Origin: Escherichia fergusonii ATCC 35469
GTDB taxonomy: Bacteria > Pseudomonadota > Gammaproteobacteria > Enterobacterales > Enterobacteriaceae
DNA length: 64,000 bases
Reading direction: 5' to 3'
NCBI RefSeq assembly: GCF_000026225.1
Contig: NC_011740.1
Location: forward strand, 930,001-994,000
Shown: positions 1 to 8,535 of the stretch, piece by piece
Layout of the letters: each line of letters starts with the position of its first letter
How positions within the stretch are numbered: the first letter of the stretch is position 1
Program-made: the position numbers and the translations under genes
Notes under the pieces: generated by a model
What the model was told of the DNA's origin: nothing
Databases searched by the model: none
Seen by the model: the letters and a program-made list of their open reading frames with translations, nothing else

Positions 1-1234
1 CTTCAAAATCTAATTCAAATACACGTAGTGGATTACGGGTATATTCAATTGGTGTGGCGATTGCTACGAGTGGCAAGACGACGTCACATTTTTTAATGTG
101 ATACTCAATCCATTCAGAGTGGATACTGATATCACCTTCGACAAAATGAAAATTAGGATGTGTAAGGAACCGGCTAATGGCATCGCTACCAATATCCAGC
201 CCGTACACTTCGTAATGGTCTTCACGTAGTAAACGTTCGGTCAGATGGTTACCAATAAAACCATTAACACCGAGGATTAGCACTCGGGTACGTCGCTGAA
301 CAGTACAAACTGGTTGACTGTTTAGCCGTGAACCTTCAACCAGCCCCAAAGTCTGGGCTAATTGTGAACCTTGCATGGTAATGCCATCGACCGACTGGCC
401 CGTAATAACTTCCAGTGCACCGTCACCGCATGCAATAAGGAATGGAGCAACAGAAATCACGCTACCAGGTTGTGCGGCATTAACACGAGGATGAACCCGT
501 GATGACCAGATGGTAAATTTTTGAGTGCCGACGTAACTGAACGCGCCGGGCCATGGATCAGCTACGGCACGTACCATGTTATGCAGTACTGTTGCCGGCT
601 TGTTCCAGTCAAGGAAGCTGTCTTCGGGTTTTCTGCGGCCAAAGTAGGTGGCTTCACTTTCGTTTTGCGCAGTTTCTTGAGTTTGCCCCTGTTTAATTGC
701 CGGTAATGCATATTCGAGCATCTGACTTGCCGACTGGCAGAGCTTTTTATGCAGAGTCAGAGCGGCATCTTCAGGATCAATTGCTACTCGCTGTTGCGCG
801 ATAATAGCGCCTGCATCGGCTTTTGCTACCATTCTGTGTAATGTCACACCAGTTTCATTCTCGCCGTTTTCCAGTACCCAGTTCAGTGGTGCGCGACCAC
901 GGTATTTCGGCAATAAAGAACCGTGCAAATTAAAAGCCCCGTGCGGAGCCAGTTTTAAAATCTCATTGTTTAACAAGTTACGGTAATAGAATGAGAAAAT
1001 AACGTCTGGTGCGAGTTGCGCGATACGTTCCACCCATAATGGATGATTAATATCATCTGGCGCATATACTGGAATACCAGCCAGGGCAGCCAGACGGGAA
1101 ACTGAACCATAAAACACTTTCTCTGCGGGATTATCCGCATGAGTAAAAATAGCGCTAATCTCATAACCTGCGTCCAGCAATGCTTGTACGCCAAGGCAGC
1201 CCATATCGTGATAGGCAAAAACAACGGCTTTCAT
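1..1234 (-). CDS. arnA: Bifunctional UDP-L-Ara4N formyltransferase / UDP-glucuronate decarboxylase ArnA, 5' part
   Basis: The first 411 codons of the gene are present and the frame is open to the left window edge. The N-terminal domain (about residues 1-305) formylates UDP-4-amino-4-deoxy-L-arabinose with N10-formyl-tetrahydrofolate. The catalytic residues known for the family, Asn102, His104 and Asp140, are all visible. From about residue 318 a Rossmann-type stretch (LILGVNGFIGNH) opens the NAD-dependent decarboxylase domain, which is cut off. The protein is cytoplasmic and supplies the sugar that masks lipid A phosphates against polymyxin. The ATG overlaps the arnC stop by one base, so translation is probably coupled in the arnBCA... 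operon. Confidence 0.95.
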   Translation of the reverse strand, partial: MKAVVFAYHDMGCLGVQALLDAGYEISAIFTHADNPAEKVFYGSVSRLAALAGIPVYAPDDINHPLWVERIAQLAPDVIFSFYYRNLLNNEILKLAPHGAFNLHGSLLPKYRGRAPLNWVLENGENETGVTLHRMVAKADAGAIIAQQRVAIDPEDAALTLHKKLCQSASQMLEYALPAIKQGQTQETAQNESEATYFGRRKPEDSFLDWNKPATVLHNMVRAVADPWPGAFSYVGTQKFTIWSSRVHPRVNAAQPGSVISVAPFLIACGDGALEVITGQSVDGITMQGSQLAQTLGLVEGSRLNSQPVCTVQRRTRVLILGVNGFIGNHLTERLLREDHYEVYGLDIGSDAISRFLTHPNFHFVEGDISIHSEWIEYHIKKCDVVLPLVAIATPIEYTRNPLRVFELDFE

Positions 1235-2214
1235 TAGTGGTTTTCCTCAATATCTATAGAACTTGCCGGACGGATTACTTTTTGAACGAAGTAGCGTGGA
1301 CGGGCACGGACATCGTTGTAGATCCTGCCGATATACTCGCCAAGTAATCCCATGCCAATAAACTGGGCACCAATAAAGGTGAAGAGCACGGCAAACAACA
1401 TAAAGACACCTTCACCGGACCACTGGGAGCCAAACGCCAGACGCAATACAACTAACAGTATTGCGAGGCTAAATCCTGAGGTAGCTATAATGCTGCCGAG
1501 AAGACTGAGCATGCGTAGTGGTGTGGTCGTAAGGCAGGTCACCAGGTCGTACATCAGGTTAATCAAACGCATAAAGCTATATTTGGATTCACCAAACTCT
1601 CTCTCTGCGTGATGCACAGGGATCTCAACTGCCTGGCGGGCAAAAATATTCGCCAGAATCGGAATAAAGGTGCTGCGTTCATGGCAGTGCAGCATCGCAT
1701 CGACAATATGACGGCGATAGGCACGCAGCATACAACCGTAGTCGCCCATCGCTTTGCCGGTGGTGCGCTGGATGAGCCGATTGATCATCTTTGAGGCAGT
1801 TTTGCGAAACCAGCTGTCCTGGCGATTCTGACGTACTGTACCTACCACGTCATAGCCTTCATCCGCTTTGGCTACCAGGCGTGGGATCTCTTCTGGAGGA
1901 TTTTGTAAATCGGCGTCGAGAGTAATGATCAAATCCCCGGTCACATAGCTAAAACCCGCCATAATGGCTGAATGTTGCCCGTAATTACGATTCAGCAAAA
2001 TAGACACAATGTGGCTGTCCGGGGCTTGTGATGCTTCTACTAACATTTGCGCAGAAGCATCGCTACTTCCATCGTCTATTAATAAAATTTCATATTCTTT
2101 GCCCAGGGATTCGCAGGCCGCTGTGGTGCGATTAATCAATTCCGGTAAGCTTTCCTGCTCGTTATAAACAGGAATAACCACCGAGACTTTCTTAATAGGG
2201 TGGATTTCAAACAT
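1234..2214 (-). CDS. arnC: Undecaprenyl-phosphate 4-deoxy-4-formamido-L-arabinose transferase ArnC
   Basis: This 326-residue family 2 glycosyltransferase moves the formylated aminoarabinose from UDP to undecaprenyl phosphate at the inner membrane. The N-terminal GT-A domain shows VSVVIPVYNEQ near residue 10, DDGSSD near 46-51 and the metal-binding DADLQ motif near 97-101. Two hydrophobic segments at about 233-258 and 268-292 anchor it in the membrane. It is a few residues longer than the K-12 protein as I recall it. It lies 3 bp after arnB and overlaps arnA by one base, so it is the middle gene of the operon seen here. Confidence 0.95.
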   Translation of the reverse strand: MFEIHPIKKVSVVIPVYNEQESLPELINRTTAACESLGKEYEILLIDDGSSDASAQMLVEASQAPDSHIVSILLNRNYGQHSAIMAGFSYVTGDLIITLDADLQNPPEEIPRLVAKADEGYDVVGTVRQNRQDSWFRKTASKMINRLIQRTTGKAMGDYGCMLRAYRRHIVDAMLHCHERSTFIPILANIFARQAVEIPVHHAEREFGESKYSFMRLINLMYDLVTCLTTTPLRMLSLLGSIIATSGFSLAILLVVLRLAFGSQWSGEGVFMLFAVLFTFIGAQFIGMGLLGEYIGRIYNDVRARPRYFVQKVIRPASSIDIEENH

Positions 2215-2217
2215 CGT

Positions 2218-3357
2218 TTATTGTCCTGCGAGTTGGTGAAGGGCAGTAATGACGCGTTCAGCATCTGCGTTCGTCATATCCGGGAAAAGTGGCAACGAGC
2301 AGATGCGTTCGCTATTCCATTCCGTATTGGGTAGCGACAGATCAGGAAAATGTTGGCGATAATACTTTTGCGTGTGAGCGGCGCGAAAATGAAGTCCGGT
2401 GCCAATACCTTTTTCTTTTAGCGCTTCCATTAAAGTATCGCGATTAATGCCGCAACGTTGTTCATCGACACGAATAATGAAAAGATGCCAGGAATGGATA
2501 TGTGGCCACGCCGGAAGCGCCAGGGGTTGGAAAGGTAAATTCACCAAAGCGTGCTGGTACTGAGTAGCGATATCGTGACGGCGAGCATTGAGTTGCTCAA
2601 GTTTATGCAGCTGTGTCAGGGCGATAGCGGCATTGATATCCGTCAGATTGTATTTGTATCCCGGCGTCAGAACTTCAGCTTGTGGCGCTCGCCCCCAGGT
2701 CTGTCGGTCGTAGGCATCGACACCCAGTCCATGAAATTTAAGCGTACGCAATTGGCGAGCGAGGCTTTCGTCATCGGTGACCACCAAACCGCCTTCTGCA
2801 CAGGTAATATTTTTTATAGCGTGAAAAGAGAAGATAGCGGTGCCCCGTGCCCCGACGTGCTGACCTTTGTAATACGTACCAACGGCATGAGCGGCGTCTT
2901 CAATAACCGCAATACCATGGCGTTCGGCAATAGCATAGAGAGCGTTGGTATCTGCCGGGGCCCCGGCATAATGCACAGGAATAATCGCTTTTGTGCGTGG
3001 AGTTATGGCTGCCTCGACAATTTCTGGAGTAACCATCAGAGTGTCGCGATCCACATCCACCATAACGGGTGTTGCGCCCAACAGAGAAATCATATTAAGG
3101 GTCGAAACCCAGGTCATGGACGGGGTGATAACTTCATCGCCAGGACCAATTTCTAATGCCATCAATGTGATATGCATGCCAGCAGTTGCTGAACTCACGG
3201 CAATTGCATACTGATTACCCGTCAACTGAATAAAGGCATCTTCCAGTGCCAGATTTTTCGGCCCGGTAGTAATCCATCCGGATTCGAGAACCTCTTTAAC
3301 TGCAGCAAGTTCTTCCGCGCCCATGGCCGGGCGTGAAAAAGGCAAAAAGTTCGACAT
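2218..3357 (-). CDS. arnB: UDP-4-amino-4-deoxy-L-arabinose aminotransferase ArnB
   Basis: This 379-residue PLP enzyme of the DegT/DnrJ/EryC1/StrS family transfers an amino group from glutamate to the 4-keto sugar made by ArnA. The PLP lysine is Lys182 in FSFHAIKNITCAEGG, and the conserved IEDAAHAVG segment lies at about 152-160. The length equals the K-12 enzyme. It is the first gene of the arn operon on this strand, and a PmrA-like box lies about 110 bp upstream (3460-3476). It is divergent from ais, the usual arrangement in Escherichia and Salmonella. Confidence 0.96.
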   Translation of the reverse strand: MSNFLPFSRPAMGAEELAAVKEVLESGWITTGPKNLALEDAFIQLTGNQYAIAVSSATAGMHITLMALEIGPGDEVITPSMTWVSTLNMISLLGATPVMVDVDRDTLMVTPEIVEAAITPRTKAIIPVHYAGAPADTNALYAIAERHGIAVIEDAAHAVGTYYKGQHVGARGTAIFSFHAIKNITCAEGGLVVTDDESLARQLRTLKFHGLGVDAYDRQTWGRAPQAEVLTPGYKYNLTDINAAIALTQLHKLEQLNARRHDIATQYQHALVNLPFQPLALPAWPHIHSWHLFIIRVDEQRCGINRDTLMEALKEKGIGTGLHFRAAHTQKYYRQHFPDLSLPNTEWNSERICSLPLFPDMTNADAERVITALHQLAGQ

Positions 3358-3459
3358 TCATTGTCCTTAAGCCATGACACTAACACCCTATTATTATTTA
3401 AATAAGCATAGGGATGTTTCAGGGATATATTATTTGCATTACCAGAATATGCCTGGAAG

Positions 3460-3476
3460 ATTAACATAACCTTAAG
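3460..3476 (-). promoter_or_regulatory. PmrA/BasR-type operator upstream of arnB
   Basis: Read on the minus strand the site is CTTAAG-N5-GTTAAT, a close match to the direct-repeat PmrA box (YTTAAK-N5-YTTAAK) known for arn promoters. It sits in the AT-rich, roughly 330-bp ais/arnB divergent region. That region has no other gene that I can support. Control by BasS/BasR (PmrB/PmrA) in response to iron or low magnesium is inferred from the match and the position. Confidence 0.65.
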
Positions 3477-3661
3477 GATAGTTGGTGTTGTGACATTATA
3501 TTTATTTTTTGCATTTTTCTTATGTAGCCTAATTGATTTTATTTTTCTTTTAAGGCATTTTGGCGAGGAAAATTTTCTAAGCTATTTATAACTAAAACCT
3601 GTAATTATCTATTTGGAATAGATTTTTTCTCCGCTCAATGGAATTATCTGACTTCTGAGGT

Positions 3662-3679
3662 AGGTTAAAATCTTAACCT
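3662..3679. repeat. Inverted repeat just upstream of the ais start
   Basis: Perfect 7-bp arms AGGTTAA and TTAACCT are separated by four bases and end 8 bp before the ais ATG. The GAGG that could serve as ribosome binding site lies upstream of the repeat. The repeat could be an operator or a small leader hairpin; the function is unknown. Confidence 0.4.
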
Positions 3680-3687
3680 GAAATTAT

Positions 3688-4269
3688 ATGAAACTGAAAA
3701 AACATGTTGCGGTTTTGCTCATCTCTTTTTTATGCCTTATCGGGTTAGTTACCCAGCATGCCTGGAGTAGCAATGGTTTGCCCCGTATAGATAACAAAAC
3801 GCTGGCAAAGTTGTCTTTGCAACATCCCGTGGTTGTGTTGTTCCGTCATGCAGAGCGTTGTGATCGTTCCAGTAATGAGTGCCTGTCTGATAAGACCGGG
3901 ATCACTGTTAAAGGCGCTAATGATGCCCGCTCACTTGGAAAGGAATTAACGACCGATATTAAAAAGTATGACCTTTATGCCAGTGATACTGTTCGTACTA
4001 TCCAGTCTGCGACCTGGTTCGCAACTGATAAAAAAGTGACTGTGGATAAAAAATTTCAGCAATGTGGAAAAGCTATTTACAGTGCAATTAATGATGTGCA
4101 AATAAGATCGCCAGATAAGAACATCATTATTTTCACCCATAATCATTGTCTGAGCTATATAGCAAAAGATAAGCGAGATGTTAAATTTTCCCCTGATTAT
4201 CTTGATGGTTTAGTGATGCATGTCGAAAATGGAAAATTGTTTCTTGACGGAGAATTCGTCAGGTATTAA
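3688..4269 (+). CDS. ais: Lipopolysaccharide core heptose(II)-phosphate phosphatase Ais
   Basis: This 193-residue member of the histidine phosphatase family (PmrG group) removes phosphate from heptose II of the LPS core. It has an N-terminal signal or anchor segment (about 8-26), the catalytic RHAE motif with His54, and a second conserved histidine stretch FTHNHC near residues 150-155. The protein acts in the periplasm. It is much more divergent from the K-12 Ais I recall than the neighbouring NudI is, and it is visibly AT-rich, so this allele may have a separate history. It is divergent from arnB and convergent with nudI. Confidence 0.9.
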   Translation: MKLKKHVAVLLISFLCLIGLVTQHAWSSNGLPRIDNKTLAKLSLQHPVVVLFRHAERCDRSSNECLSDKTGITVKGANDARSLGKELTTDIKKYDLYASDTVRTIQSATWFATDKKVTVDKKFQQCGKAIYSAINDVQIRSPDKNIIIFTHNHCLSYIAKDKRDVKFSPDYLDGLVMHVENGKLFLDGEFVRY

Positions 4270-4278
4270 TCAGTAGCG

Positions 4279-4302
4279 ATGACAGCCATTAATGGCTGTC
4301 AT
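4279..4302. terminator. Bidirectional terminator between ais and nudI
   Basis: A perfect 24-bp palindrome with arms ATGACAGCCATT / AATGGCTGTCAT is followed on the plus strand by ATTTTGTT. It lies between two convergent genes and probably ends both transcripts. Confidence 0.75.
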
Positions 4303-4308
4303 ATTTTG

Positions 4309-4734
4309 TTACAGCAAACCTTTCAGACTTAATGTTTTTCGTGTCGCAACATTTAAATCATATTGTGCTAAATCTTGTGGTTTCACCCAGGCAAAATCCT
4401 GAAACTCTTCATTAATGGTGATTTCCCGGTTAGCGGAGACACAATCAAATATCAGGTAGATCATGTAAATCTCTTCCTTTGTGCCATCAGCATAGGTTTT
4501 CATACGCACGTCGTCACTGAATGTCCACGGGGTGATCTTTTGCAGAATTAACTTATCGCCCAATTCTTCGCGAATCTCCCGGCGCAGAGCGTCTTCGATA
4601 CGTTCACCTGGTTCAACGCCACCACCCGATAACGCCCATTGACCTGGAAACACACCTCGATCATCCGCCATCTTACACAGCAGATAAGCGCCATCATTTT
4701 GAATTAATGGGCAAACAATAGTCCTTTGACGCAC
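4309..4734 (-). CDS. nudI: Nucleoside triphosphatase NudI (Nudix family)
   Basis: This 141-residue Nudix hydrolase cleaves nucleoside triphosphates, pyrimidine deoxynucleotides in particular according to family knowledge. The Nudix box spans about residues 38-60 and matches GX5EX7REUXEEXG (GGVEPGERIEDALRREIREELG region), giving the magnesium-binding glutamates. The length equals K-12 NudI. It is convergent with ais, and the start is separated from the divergent yfaZ by about 230 bp. It is cytosolic and acts in nucleotide pool housekeeping. Confidence 0.94.
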   Translation of the reverse strand: MRQRTIVCPLIQNDGAYLLCKMADDRGVFPGQWALSGGGVEPGERIEDALRREIREELGDKLILQKITPWTFSDDVRMKTYADGTKEEIYMIYLIFDCVSANREITINEEFQDFAWVKPQDLAQYDLNVATRKTLSLKGLL

Positions 4735-4963
4735 GATTCACTCCTCGATGTCGATGTAATGAACAAAAAGAATACGGGAAGTTATGTGATGATGAAAGGG
4801 AAGACTATTGCTGTTTTAAACCCATGCATAACAGCCTGATTCAGGAATTACTTAGTTACAATTCGCGATTAGATCGCCAGATTAGATCATTGATTCCTTT
4901 GCAACTGTCAGTACAATCCCCGCGATTTTTGGGAAGTTTATTGATGATTTTAAAAGGGTAACG

Positions 4964-5506
4964 ATGAAAAAAAATGCAATTGCCGCGCTGATGGGCATGT
5001 TGTTAATCTCCGCTTCGGCGAATGCTATCAGTATCAGCGGTCAGGCGGGTAAAGACTACACCAATGTCGGCGTCGGTTTAGGAACGGAATCCAGTGGTCT
5101 CGCACTGAGCGGTAACTGGACACATAGCGACGACGATGGCGACGTTGCAGGCCTTGGACTGGGGCTGAATTTGCCAGTGGGGCCGCTGTTAGCGACTGTT
5201 GGCGGTAAAGGTATTTATACCAATCCGAATGATGGTGAGGAAGGCTATGCCGCTGCTGTTGGTGGTGGTTTGCAGTGGCAGATTGGCGACAGCTTCCGTC
5301 TGTTTGGTGAGTATTATTACTCCCCGGACTCGCTTTCCAGTGGCATCGACAGCTACCAGGAAGCTAACGCTGGGGCGCGTTTCACCATTATGCGTCCGCT
5401 CAGCATTGAGGCTGGTTATCGCTACCTCAATCTGGCAGGTAAAGATGGTCATCGCGATAACGCCATCGCTGACGGTCCATATGTTGGCGTTAACGCCAGT
5501 TTCTGA
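4964..5506 (+). CDS. yfaZ: YfaZ family outer membrane protein
   Basis: This 180-residue protein starts with a signal peptide that probably cleaves after residue 21 (SASANA). The mature part is a run of alternating glycine-rich amphipathic strands and ends in ...VNASF, a terminal phenylalanine as in outer membrane beta-barrels. The K-12 protein has the same length, and its physiological role is unknown to me. The start has a clear ribosome binding site (AAAAGGGTAACG). It stands alone between nudI and the cinA-like gene. Confidence 0.9.
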   Translation: MKKNAIAALMGMLLISASANAISISGQAGKDYTNVGVGLGTESSGLALSGNWTHSDDDGDVAGLGLGLNLPVGPLLATVGGKGIYTNPNDGEEGYAAAVGGGLQWQIGDSFRLFGEYYYSPDSLSSGIDSYQEANAGARFTIMRPLSIEAGYRYLNLAGKDGHRDNAIADGPYVGVNASF

Positions 5507-5605
5507 TGCCTTCCGGCGCGGCCTTCTGTCGCGCCATTCAGTTTCTTACTACGCCTTATCTCCCTTTGCGTTATAGTGATTCGATAACAAAAGCAGGAGA
5601 TAACC

Positions 5606-6808
5606 ATGTTAACAGTGGAAATGTTATCCACCGGGGATGAAGTGTTACACGGGCAGATCGTCGATACCAATGCGGCATGGCTGGCCGATTTTTTCTTTCA
5701 TCAAGGGTTGCCATTATCTCGCCGCAATACGGTGGGGGATAAATTTGATGATTTAGTGACCATTCTTCGCGAACGTAGTCAGCACGCCGATGTGCTGATC
5801 GTTAACGGCGGGCTGGGACCGACCAGTGATGATTTAAGCGCACTCGCTGCTGCGACAGCAAAAGGTGAAGGCCCGGTGTTGCATAAAGCCTGGCTCAAAG
5901 AGATGGAACGCTATTTCCACGAACGGGGACGAGTAATGGCACCGAGCAACCGTAAACAAGCGGAGCTGCCTGCCAGTGCTGAATTTATCAATAACCCGGT
6001 AGGCACTGCCTGTGGTTTTGCCATACAGCTTAATCGTTGCCTGATGTTCTTTACCCCCGGCGTACCGTCAGAATTTAAGGTGATGGTCGAGCACGAAATC
6101 CTGCCGCGCCTGCGCGAGCGTTTTTCTTTACCGCAGCCGCCGGTTTGTCTGCGTTTGACTACCTTTGGTCGTTCGGAAAGCGATCTGGCACAAAGCCTGG
6201 ACACTCTACAACTGCCGCCGGGCGTAACAATGGGCTATCGCTCCTCAATGCCGATTATCGAACTGAAACTCACCGGACCGGCAAGCGAGGAACAGGCGAT
6301 GGAAAAACTGTGGCTGGACGTTAAACGTGTTGCCGGACAGAGCGTGATTTTCGAAGGCACCGAAGGACTGCCCGCGCAGATCAGTCGCGAATTGCAGAGC
6401 CGCCAGTTCAGCCTGACGTTGAGTGAGCAATTCACCGGTGGTTTATTGGCCTTGCAACTTTCTCGCGCAGGTGCTCCATTGCTGGCGTGTGAAGTGGTTC
6501 CTTCACAGGAGGAAACCCTGGCGCAAACGGCGCACTGGATTACAGAACGGCGGGCCAACCATTTTGCCGGGCTGGCACTGGCTGTTTCGGGGTTCGAGAA
6601 CGAACATCTCAACTTTGCGCTAGCCACGCCAGACGGCACTTTCGCTCTGCGTGTGCGTTTTAGCACTACGCGCTACAGTCTGGCTATTCGCCAGGAAGTC
6701 TGCGCAATGATGGCGCTTAATATGCTGCGCCGTTGGCTGAGCAGTCAGGATATTGCCAGCGAGCATGGCTGGATTGAGGTTGTTGAGTCCATGACCTTAT
6801 CCGTCTGA
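5606..6808 (+). CDS. yfaY: CinA-like protein YfaY (nicotinamide-nucleotide amidase/competence-damage family)
   Basis: This 400-residue protein has an N-terminal molybdopterin-binding-like domain (about 1-170) with VEMLSTGDEVLHGQIVDTNAAWLA and the VNGGLGPTSDDLS motif, and a C-terminal CinA-type part that looks degenerate. CinA relatives act on ADP-ribose and nicotinamide mononucleotide in pyridine nucleotide recycling. The YfaY branch in Escherichia lacks a proven activity as far as I know. The length equals the K-12 protein. It is preceded by AGGAGATAACC, a strong ribosome binding site, and follows yfaZ on the same strand. Confidence 0.9.
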   Translation: MLTVEMLSTGDEVLHGQIVDTNAAWLADFFFHQGLPLSRRNTVGDKFDDLVTILRERSQHADVLIVNGGLGPTSDDLSALAAATAKGEGPVLHKAWLKEMERYFHERGRVMAPSNRKQAELPASAEFINNPVGTACGFAIQLNRCLMFFTPGVPSEFKVMVEHEILPRLRERFSLPQPPVCLRLTTFGRSESDLAQSLDTLQLPPGVTMGYRSSMPIIELKLTGPASEEQAMEKLWLDVKRVAGQSVIFEGTEGLPAQISRELQSRQFSLTLSEQFTGGLLALQLSRAGAPLLACEVVPSQEETLAQTAHWITERRANHFAGLALAVSGFENEHLNFALATPDGTFALRVRFSTTRYSLAIRQEVCAMMALNMLRRWLSSQDIASEHGWIEVVESMTLSV

Positions 6809-7026
6809 TTCCGCCACTCTGTGCCGGTTTACTGCACCGGCACATTCCTTCCATCGAAAACCTATCCAACCTGTTGTGTTATATAAGAAAAAATCCGTAC
6901 GCTTATTCACGAATTTGTGCGTAATTTCTCCAGTCCACTGGACGAGGAGCGGGATTTAATGCGCTTCACAATTTTACTCCCTCTGAGTGACCAGACTGGT
7001 TCCAGTGTCTAAGACTGGAGTCCAGT

Positions 7027-7374
7027 ATGTTGGAATCAAGCAAAGTTCCCGCCCTGACACGGGCTATTGATATTCTTAATTTGATTGCCCGCATTGGTCC
7101 CTGTAGTGCTGCGATGAGCATTGACACATTGGGGATCCCTAAAAGCACGGCCTATTTGCTGCTTAATGACCTAAGCGTTCGGCGGATCTGCGCTGCGGGT
7201 AAAGCGGCTGGTTTTCTGGCTGTGGCTCCTGATATGGCGCAGCAATGCCTGACGTGGGAAGCGAACTTTGTCGCTGTTGGCGTTGACACGATGCTCTACA
7301 GCGATGCCCTGGTTCAACGACTGGCGATGTTTAAATCAGGCAAAAATGGGCCACAAATAAAAGGTAGTTATTAA
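7027..7374 (+). pseudogene. In-frame deletion fusion: rhmR (yfaX) N-terminus joined to rhmA (yfaU) C-terminus
   Basis: The 115-codon open frame starts as the IclR-family regulator RhmR: residues 1 to about 50 carry its winged-helix segment (LTRAIDILNLIARIG ... GIPKSTAYLLLND). From about residue 55 it reads as the C-terminal end of 2-keto-3-deoxy-L-rhamnonate aldolase RhmA (FVAVGVDTMLYSDAL ... GPQIKGSY). In K-12 the order is yfaX-yfaW-yfaV-yfaU on one strand, so rhmD, the transporter rhmT and most of rhmR and rhmA are gone. The joint lies near 7165-7190. The product lacks the effector domain of one parent and the aldolase active site of the other. L-rhamnonate use is predicted lost. Family assignments rest on remembered sequences. 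Confidence 0.85.
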
Positions 7375-7380
7375 TATCAA

Positions 7381-7408
7381 AGGCCCACGGGGAATTGCAC
7401 GTGGGCCT
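7381..7408 (+). terminator. Terminator after the rhmR::rhmA remnant
   Basis: Arms AGGCCCACG (7381-7389) and CGTGGGCCT (7400-7408) form a 9-bp stem with a 10-base loop, just before the convergent rpnE stop. It was probably the terminator of the original rhm operon. Confidence 0.65.
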
Positions 7409-7415
7409 GTGTTAA

Positions 7416-8342
7416 TTAGTGGTTATTGGCTGCCAGATCGGCTTCGCTTAGCTGGGTGGCTGCGAGCACCAGGTCATGATCGATGCCCTGTTCCAGCATG
7501 CGTAAGGCAATTTTAATGGCTTGTTCATGCATGCCTTGCTGCAAACCTTCTAATTTACCCTCCTGCCAGCCAATTTGATGCCCTTCCTGCCGCAGCCGTT
7601 CAGCAATAGTCATTAATCTCTCCTTTTGTAGTGGTGAACGTTCGGCAATCTCCTGAATAAAACGGGTGAAACGGGAGGTATCGCCGCATTGCAGCAGATA
7701 ATTAAACAGCGTTTGTAGCTGGCTGTCATTAGTGAAGCCTCTAACCAAAAGCGTGGTGATCCTGTCGACCATACCGATTAAATCGCGGTCGCGAATATGC
7801 TTTTGAATCAGTTCAAGCAGAGCTATACGCCGATGTTGCATGATCTCATCGTCAGGCACGATGGTGATATCCACCAACGGAAAAGCTTCGGTGTACAACT
7901 GCCGGGCAAGTTGCGGATCATCAAACTCATCCAGCCAGTTAAGTGAGTATGGGTAGGGCGAGGTTTCGCCATGATAAAACAGCAACGGCACCACCAGCGG
8001 GACTCTGTCATAGCCTTTGTCAAGGTGACGCTGCATGGCGGCGGTGGCATAGCGCATTAGCCGAAAAGCCATATTCTTTTCCGCAGAACTTTGATGTTCA
8101 ATCACGCAGTAGATATAGCCGTCACCGTCGCTGGTTTCCACCGACCACAAAACATCCGAGTAGTAAGCGCGTAAACTTTTTTCAATAAAGCTGGTGGGTT
8201 CCAGGCGTAAGGTTTGCAGGTTGCAAAGTTCACGCAGTGGCTCCGGTAGATGTATTTCGAGAAAATCCCGCGCGGTTTCGGGCGAGAACATAAAGGTTTT
8301 AAACACCGCATCATGCGGGGAGGAGGTTGTTGATTCGGTCAT
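7416..8342 (-). CDS. rpnE: Rpn family recombination-promoting nuclease (YfaD/RpnE, PD-(D/E)XK)
   Basis: This 308-residue protein belongs to the Rpn/PDDEXK 'transposase_31' family. Relatives are DNA endonucleases that raise RecA-independent horizontal exchange. The nuclease core is seen as Asp63 (YSDVLW) and Glu82-His-Gln84 (CVIEHQS), the usual D...ExQ form of this family, with the C-terminal DUF-like helical region after residue 200 and a coil-rich QEGxQxGxQEG stretch near 252-272. It begins with MTESTTSSPHDAVFK, typical of the family. It is slightly longer than K-12 YfaD. It lies immediately beside the rhm deletion scar and upstream of nothing on its strand except glp genes. Confidence 0.85.
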   Translation of the reverse strand: MTESTTSSPHDAVFKTFMFSPETARDFLEIHLPEPLRELCNLQTLRLEPTSFIEKSLRAYYSDVLWSVETSDGDGYIYCVIEHQSSAEKNMAFRLMRYATAAMQRHLDKGYDRVPLVVPLLFYHGETSPYPYSLNWLDEFDDPQLARQLYTEAFPLVDITIVPDDEIMQHRRIALLELIQKHIRDRDLIGMVDRITTLLVRGFTNDSQLQTLFNYLLQCGDTSRFTRFIQEIAERSPLQKERLMTIAERLRQEGHQIGWQEGKLEGLQQGMHEQAIKIALRMLEQGIDHDLVLAATQLSEADLAANNH

Positions 8343-8494
8343 GGTTGTCCGTCACCTGATATTTATGATGACGCGACATTACGGGGATCTCGAAACAATG
8401 ACATCTGCCAGTTTCTGCCTTTGCGAGACGTTTTCAGAAGAATTTTCAAAGCGATGCAACGCATACATTGAGCGAGGAATCGCGCCCGCAAAAA

Positions 8495-8523
8495 TGCCCG
8501 ATAAGCAATGCGCTTACCGGGCA
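8495..8523. repeat. REP-like palindrome after glpC
   Basis: TGCCCGATAAGC and GCTTACCGGGCA form an imperfect stem 13 bp downstream of the glpC stop. It resembles a REP unit and probably protects or ends the glpABC transcript. The rest of the 8343-8535 gap shows no gene. Confidence 0.7.
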
Positions 8524-8535
8524 TCACAAGGAAGA

